From a virus, in the IMG/VR virus record IMGVR_UViG_3300023223_000163, positions 1-33,686 of that record: a DNA stretch of 33,686 nt; one strand, 5' to 3'. Position numbers and translations under genes: made by a program. Positions 30,223 through 33,686 of this stretch are shown here, piece by piece (the stretch's first letter is position 1; every line of letters begins with the position of its first letter). Under the pieces are notes generated by a model. The model had not been told where the DNA came from. It saw only the letters and a program-made list of their open reading frames with translations, and did not search any database.

Positions 30223-30340
30223 CGTTAATCGCCTTTTCTATTAGCTTTCTAACCGCTAAGTTAAAATTACCATCGTAGTGTTTATCTGCGTAATCTTGTA
30301 TCGCCTTTTCTAGCGACTTAAAATCTATTAGTTTTCTCAA
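30215..30340 (-). CDS. 41-aa ribbon-helix-helix candidate, TTG start
   Basis: TTG 30340 has AAGGA seven bases upstream. The peptide starts with a strand (RKLIDF), then two helices (SLEKAIQDYADKH, NFNLAVRKLIEKAI), the Arc/MetJ pattern. It is coupled to the AP2/HNH-like gene by an 8-base overlap and lies just below a 27-bp inverted repeat. Likely autoregulates the operon. Confidence 0.6.
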   Translation of the reverse strand: MRKLIDFKSLEKAIQDYADKHYDGNFNLAVRKLIEKAINDE

Positions 30341-30357
30341 TTTGGAATCCTTTGTTA

Positions 30358-30384
30358 TTGTTGATATGGCGAGTATATCAACAA
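30358..30384. promoter_or_regulatory. 27-bp inverted repeat operator
   Basis: Arms TTGTTGATAT (30358-30367) and ATATCAACAA (30375-30384) are perfectly complementary, with a 7-base spacer. It covers the -10 of the promoter at 30372-30399, so binding should block transcription of the RHH and AP2/HNH-like genes. Confidence 0.75.
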
Positions 30385-30399
30385 TATATACAAAGTAAA
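30372..30399 (-). promoter_or_regulatory. Promoter of the RHH-led minus operon
   Basis: On the minus strand TTTACT (30394-30399), 16 bases and TATACT (30372-30377). The -10 is identical to that of the promoter at 27323. Confidence 0.5.
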
Positions 30400-30402
30400 C
30401 AA

Positions 30403-30663
30403 CTATCTATTAAAAACTGCAAACTTTTTGGCGATGTAGATTCGTAATCTGTTATTAGCCGCAAAGCGAGCCTTGCCAGTTTTGCGGTGGCTTAGTGGCT
30501 CATTTCTTGATGCAAGGTCAAGCGCCTTTGTATATGCGCTACATACCTTTAATCTTTCGTCTTGATCCAATGTTGATAACTTAGAGAATATCCACTGGCG
30601 ATCATCACTATGGCAAGACTCAGGCATGAAGCCCGTTATTTTTGGTGGTTTATTGTATGCCAT
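30403..30663 (-). CDS. Small early-region protein
   Basis: 86 residues, helical: DDRQWIFSKLSTLDQDERLKV, then KVCSAYTKALDLA and a basic C-terminus (RFAANNRLRIYIAKKFA). The pattern is seen in proteins next to phage recombination genes, but no function is known to me. It overlaps the nuclease gene by 28 bases. Confidence 0.65.
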   Translation of the reverse strand: MAYNKPPKITGFMPESCHSDDRQWIFSKLSTLDQDERLKVCSAYTKALDLASRNEPLSHRKTGKARFAANNRLRIYIAKKFAVFNR

Positions 30664-31055
30664 GCTCGCACCGCCTCAATTGCACCCATTGCGCCCAATG
30701 CCACGCAGGAAAATGATCCCATTGCCTCGCTATTAACTAAGTATTTAATTTGCTTGCCAGCTATGCTGCTTAGCGTGTGATCGCGGCGCTTAAGCTCGAT
30801 CAAGATACTTGGAGTGCATGGAATTAGTAAATCACTAGCGCCAGTATTCATGCCCTCTTGCTTTTGATTTGCGCCTTGTCGCTTGGTGCGTTTACCTTCA
30901 TTGCGAATGTGAACGGCAATTTCAGCCAGCTTTGGAAACTCAGCACGAAGCAAGCATAAAAAGCTAACTTGCTCAGCCACTTCTAAAGGGCATTTACCGC
31001 GCCATTCAGTGTCGCCATAAACGGTTATTTGTGGGGGGATTTTAGATAGGTTCAT
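30636..31055 (-). CDS. VRR-NUC-like nuclease
   Basis: 139 residues. GASDLLIPCTPSILIELKRR gives the PD-(D/E)xK core: Asp in GASDLLI, then Glu and Lys in IELK. Preceding HIRNEGKRTKRQGANQKQEG is the usual VRR-NUC leader. Probably a Holliday-junction or flap resolving nuclease for phage replication. The ATG lies inside the end of the helicase gene. Confidence 0.8.
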   Translation of the reverse strand: MNLSKIPPQITVYGDTEWRGKCPLEVAEQVSFLCLLRAEFPKLAEIAVHIRNEGKRTKRQGANQKQEGMNTGASDLLIPCTPSILIELKRRDHTLSSIAGKQIKYLVNSEAMGSFSCVALGAMGAIEAVRAWHTINHQK

Positions 31056-33009
31056 TTGCTTCTTCTTCCTTTTTAATGAAAATTACTTCACGAACTTCGA
31101 ATTTAGCGTAACCATTCAAGCCCATCGATTTTTTAATTTTAATGTTATCAGGTGCCACACTCCAAAAATCGCACTGTGTATAATTGTTGTCGATCATATC
31201 TAAATCAGTTTCATTGGCCTTAGCTAGTCGATTAAATACCCAGTGTTGTTTCTTGGTGTGCCATGCGGTTATTGCGCCGATCTCAGTGCTATATGTAGCT
31301 TTAAGCGACATATTACCCGCCGCGCTTTTATATGCTTCAAATTTTGCACCAGCACAAGAAAGCACTTTAATTTCACCTGTTGCAATAATACCAGCTTGAC
31401 CCGCTTTCTCTGTTAGCTTTTCATTTGGATCAACTAATCGCGCTTTACACTGTGAGCATTGACGCGCTGCAATATCGTTATCTGCAAGGCAATCAGGGCA
31501 TGTTTTATAGCTGTATCGATGTTCGCATGCGATAGGCTTGCCGCTCATTATATACGCTTCAGGATTACTACAACGGCGCGAATAATGCGCGGGTACGGGG
31601 ATTTCTTTGAAGCTACAATCACCGAAATCGTCTTTAGTGCTTGGATCTAATACCTGGGTGGTTAGTACAGTTCCTTCATATTCACCGCCGGCGGTTTCCT
31701 GTTCGGTACCAGCAACAAGGAAGTTACCAAATCGATCATGTTGTAGCCCGGAATACATTGGATCGTTGCGGCGCTTTTTATCCGACATAGCATTGCAGGC
31801 TGGACAAATAACCGTTATTTCCTCGCCCGCTTCACTTTTCTTTTTAGCCTTAATTTCTGGCGTAAAAATATCAGACTGTAATGAGTGGCGCTCAATATTT
31901 TCGGCGTAGTCGGAGATCAGGCAGTATTCTTTGTTATCGTGTAGGCGTAAACCACGGCCTATTATTTGCTGAAACAATGATGCTGATTCAGTGGCTCGTA
32001 ACACAGCAACGTGATCAACGTGTGGAGCATCGAAGCCGGTTGTTAAAATATCGACATTTACAATATATTTAAATATCTGTGCTTTGAATGATTCGATTAT
32101 ATTAACGCGCTCTTTCTTTTTTAACTTGCCCGTTACTATTTGTGAATCATCAGGAAGATAACCAAGTATTTCTTCAGCATGGCTTATGGTAGATGCAAAA
32201 ATCATTACGCCCATGCATTCACTCGATTTATCAATAATTCCTTGCACGATGCGCTCAGTTTTGGAGCTGCCAGTAAATACTTTTTCAACTGATTTAGCGT
32301 TAAATTTTCCCATATTATTAGTAACTAGTGAGCTTGTATCATAGTGATCTGAATTCTCACCAATAATGACTTGGCTTAAGTATCCATCACTAACCAATTC
32401 CCCAGCCGTAATTTTATATAATAATTTAGAGAAAAATGGTTCGATTGCTTTTGATTCGTCGTGATGTAATTCAGTTTCACCCGTTGCATCAATAGCGTAA
32501 ATGTAACCCGTACCCATGCGGTAAGGTGTGGCAGTCATGCCGATGATGCGACACTTATCATTAACAACCTTTCCGTTAATCTCATAGGCTAACACCTCAT
32601 CAATCAATCTTTTTAGTGTTGCTGTCATGCCATGTGCTTCATCTATTATGATCGCACTAACGCCCATGTGTGCAATTTTTTGAATTGTACCAAGTGCGCT
32701 TTGTGGGCTGGCGAATATAACCTGGGCGCGTAGGCATTTTTTACCTGCGCTGGCGCAGAAGATAGAAGCATGATTGCCTGTTAGCTCGTATTTTTCGGCG
32801 TTCTGTTCTACCAGCTCTTTTGATGGCGCAATACAAAGTACACGTTTATTAGGTGCTGCTTTAGCAAAGAACTTGGCTAAATCTGCAACTATTAATGATT
32901 TACCCGCCCCGGTAGCTAACTCCAGCAAGCTAGGTGATAGGCGTTTTTTTACGTGGGTAATAACGGCGTCTACTGCGTCTTGTTGGTAGGGTCTTAAAAC
33001 AAATCCCAT
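31042..33009 (-). CDS. SF2 DEAD/DEAH helicase with zinc-finger C-terminus
   Basis: 655 residues. Q/RecA-like core: LRPYQQDAV (5-13), Walker A ATGAGKS (32-38), DEAH (123-126), MTATPYR, and motif VI QIIGRGLR. Likely unwinds DNA using ATP in phage replication. After the two helicase domains come Cys clusters (ICPACNAM, CEHRYSYKTCPDC and CSQC) that probably bind zinc, then a DUF-like end domain. ATG 33009 is preferred over the in-frame GTG 33018 because an AGGTGATC site precedes it. A terminator lies upstream. Confidence 0.9.
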   Translation of the reverse strand: MGFVLRPYQQDAVDAVITHVKKRLSPSLLELATGAGKSLIVADLAKFFAKAAPNKRVLCIAPSKELVEQNAEKYELTGNHASIFCASAGKKCLRAQVIFASPQSALGTIQKIAHMGVSAIIIDEAHGMTATLKRLIDEVLAYEINGKVVNDKCRIIGMTATPYRMGTGYIYAIDATGETELHHDESKAIEPFFSKLLYKITAGELVSDGYLSQVIIGENSDHYDTSSLVTNNMGKFNAKSVEKVFTGSSKTERIVQGIIDKSSECMGVMIFASTISHAEEILGYLPDDSQIVTGKLKKKERVNIIESFKAQIFKYIVNVDILTTGFDAPHVDHVAVLRATESASLFQQIIGRGLRLHDNKEYCLISDYAENIERHSLQSDIFTPEIKAKKKSEAGEEITVICPACNAMSDKKRRNDPMYSGLQHDRFGNFLVAGTEQETAGGEYEGTVLTTQVLDPSTKDDFGDCSFKEIPVPAHYSRRCSNPEAYIMSGKPIACEHRYSYKTCPDCLADNDIAARQCSQCKARLVDPNEKLTEKAGQAGIIATGEIKVLSCAGAKFEAYKSAAGNMSLKATYSTEIGAITAWHTKKQHWVFNRLAKANETDLDMIDNNYTQCDFWSVAPDNIKIKKSMGLNGYAKFEVREVIFIKKEEEANEPI

Positions 33010-33030
33010 TTTGATCACCTGTTAGTTAAT

Positions 33031-33053
33031 AAAAAGCCGCCATGATAGCGGCC
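33031..33053 (-). terminator. Terminator between DUF669 and helicase genes
   Basis: On the minus strand GCCGC and GCGGC (33036-33040, 33048-33052) pair around a seven-base loop and are followed by five Ts. It probably reduces helicase expression relative to the upstream gene. Confidence 0.65.
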
Positions 33054-33077
33054 GATATGGTTGTTTATTGGTTAATG

Positions 33078-33686
33078 CTAAAAATCGATGTCATCTTCAA
33101 CTGTTTGCTTCGATGTTTGCTGTTCAACATAAGCGGGACCGTTTTGCTGCTGCTGTTCTACATTATTGGTTTGCTGTTGTTGTTCTTCCTGCTGGCCTGT
33201 TTGCTGTCCTGCTTGGCGCATTTTTGCGCGGTCATAAGCAAAGCCACGTACAAAGTTAATCTCTTTTGTAGTTTCGTTGCCATGTTCATCTAAATGTTTA
33301 TTGCCTTGCATGTCTTCAGTTGAAATCATTAAGCCGAACTTAACACGCGCCTCAACACTGCCGACCCAGTAATCTTGAATGTTATCAGTAGTTAAATCTA
33401 ACTCACCGTTAGTCATTGGGAAGCCTGCTTGTGCATCTAACACGCCAAGGTTTTTCATTGCTAGATCACGCTTGTTTGCGTCCATATCAAAGATTTTTGC
33501 ATTGTAGCGATACTTCTGGCCGTAAAACTCACCCTTAGTAGTGATAACAATATTGATAACGCATACCTGTTGGCTTTTACCTTCTTCAATACCCACGAAA
33601 CCATCAGTAACAGAAAATTCAAATTCGGAATTGTCAGCAACGGTTTTGTTTTGGCCGTCATAGAAACCTTCATAATCGATATCTTG
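33078..33686 (-). CDS. DUF669-like single-strand DNA-binding protein (start beyond window)
   Basis: The frame is open to the right edge, so the start is missing. The visible 202 residues begin within DYEGFYDGQNKTVADN and carry the beta-rich DUF669 pattern (GIEEGKSQQVCVINIVITTKG, NKRDLAMKNLGVL, YWVGSVEARVKFGLM). A Gln-rich linker (about the last 45 residues) ends in VEDDIDF, closely like the DDDIPF tip of bacterial SSB. This suggests it coats single-stranded DNA and recruits partners. Position before the helicase fits a replication role. Confidence 0.8.
   Translation of the reverse strand, partial: QDIDYEGFYDGQNKTVADNSEFEFSVTDGFVGIEEGKSQQVCVINIVITTKGEFYGQKYRYNAKIFDMDANKRDLAMKNLGVLDAQAGFPMTNGELDLTTDNIQDYWVGSVEARVKFGLMISTEDMQGNKHLDEHGNETTKEINFVRGFAYDRAKMRQAGQQTGQQEEQQQQTNNVEQQQQNGPAYVEQQTSKQTVEDDIDF

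Noticed and set aside
1-33686. CRISPR array, insertion sequence, integrase or att site
   Set aside because: No regularly spaced repeats, transposase, recombinase gene or duplicated attachment core was found.

Overview
This window is a stretch of a tailed-phage (siphovirus-type) genome. The first gene (apparent large-terminase C-terminus) and the last gene (DUF669-type protein) both run off the edges. No host housekeeping gene, integrase or attachment site is visible, so virion versus prophage cannot be decided. The AT-rich composition, the small accessory protein families and the tail gene order suggest a gammaproteobacterial, possibly marine, host (Vibrio, Shewanella or Pseudoalteromonas type). 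That is an inference from family resemblance, not a database result.

Layout. 1-5026 (+): terminase end, a C5-cytosine methyltransferase, three small membrane proteins, portal, minor head protein, then a second lysis block (34-aa membrane peptide, T7-type amidase, GTA-type holin). 5027-5896 holds no credible protein gene but has a near-consensus promoter, a structured-RNA candidate ending in a terminator, and a 92-nt tRNA-like cloverleaf with an abnormal anticodon region. 5897-8445: tailspike and a small partner. 8530-14320: prohead protease with a probable nested scaffold gene, decoration protein, major capsid protein and fibre-like genes. 15036-17570: neck, tail terminator and tail tube genes. 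19164-26592: chaperone-like protein, tape measure, distal tail proteins, NlpC/P60 protein and J-like tail tip protein.

Reverse-strand islands of small accessory genes interrupt the late region at 14359-14900, 17621-19007 and 26631-27285. Most meet the late genes at bidirectional terminators and start from divergent promoter regions. The 14359-14544 gene resembles the Acb2/Tad1 hairpin family of anti-CBASS cyclic-nucleotide sponges, and 18476-18700 encodes a KTSC domain.

27286-27372 is a promoter switch with two overlapping opposed promoters beside a Cro/YdaS-like HTH gene. From 27598 to the right end almost everything is on the minus strand. It comprises small accessory genes, an MT-A70 adenine methyltransferase, an XRE-type HTH protein, an AP2/HNH-like protein, a TTG-start ribbon-helix-helix peptide below a 27-bp palindromic operator, then early replication genes (VRR-NUC-like nuclease, SF2 helicase, DUF669 protein with an SSB-like acidic tip).

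The most unusual material is the 870-base non-coding region 5027-5896. Next come the nested and overlapping genes (1005/1141, 8530/9295), the palindrome at the methyltransferase promoter, and the operator-controlled accessory modules.
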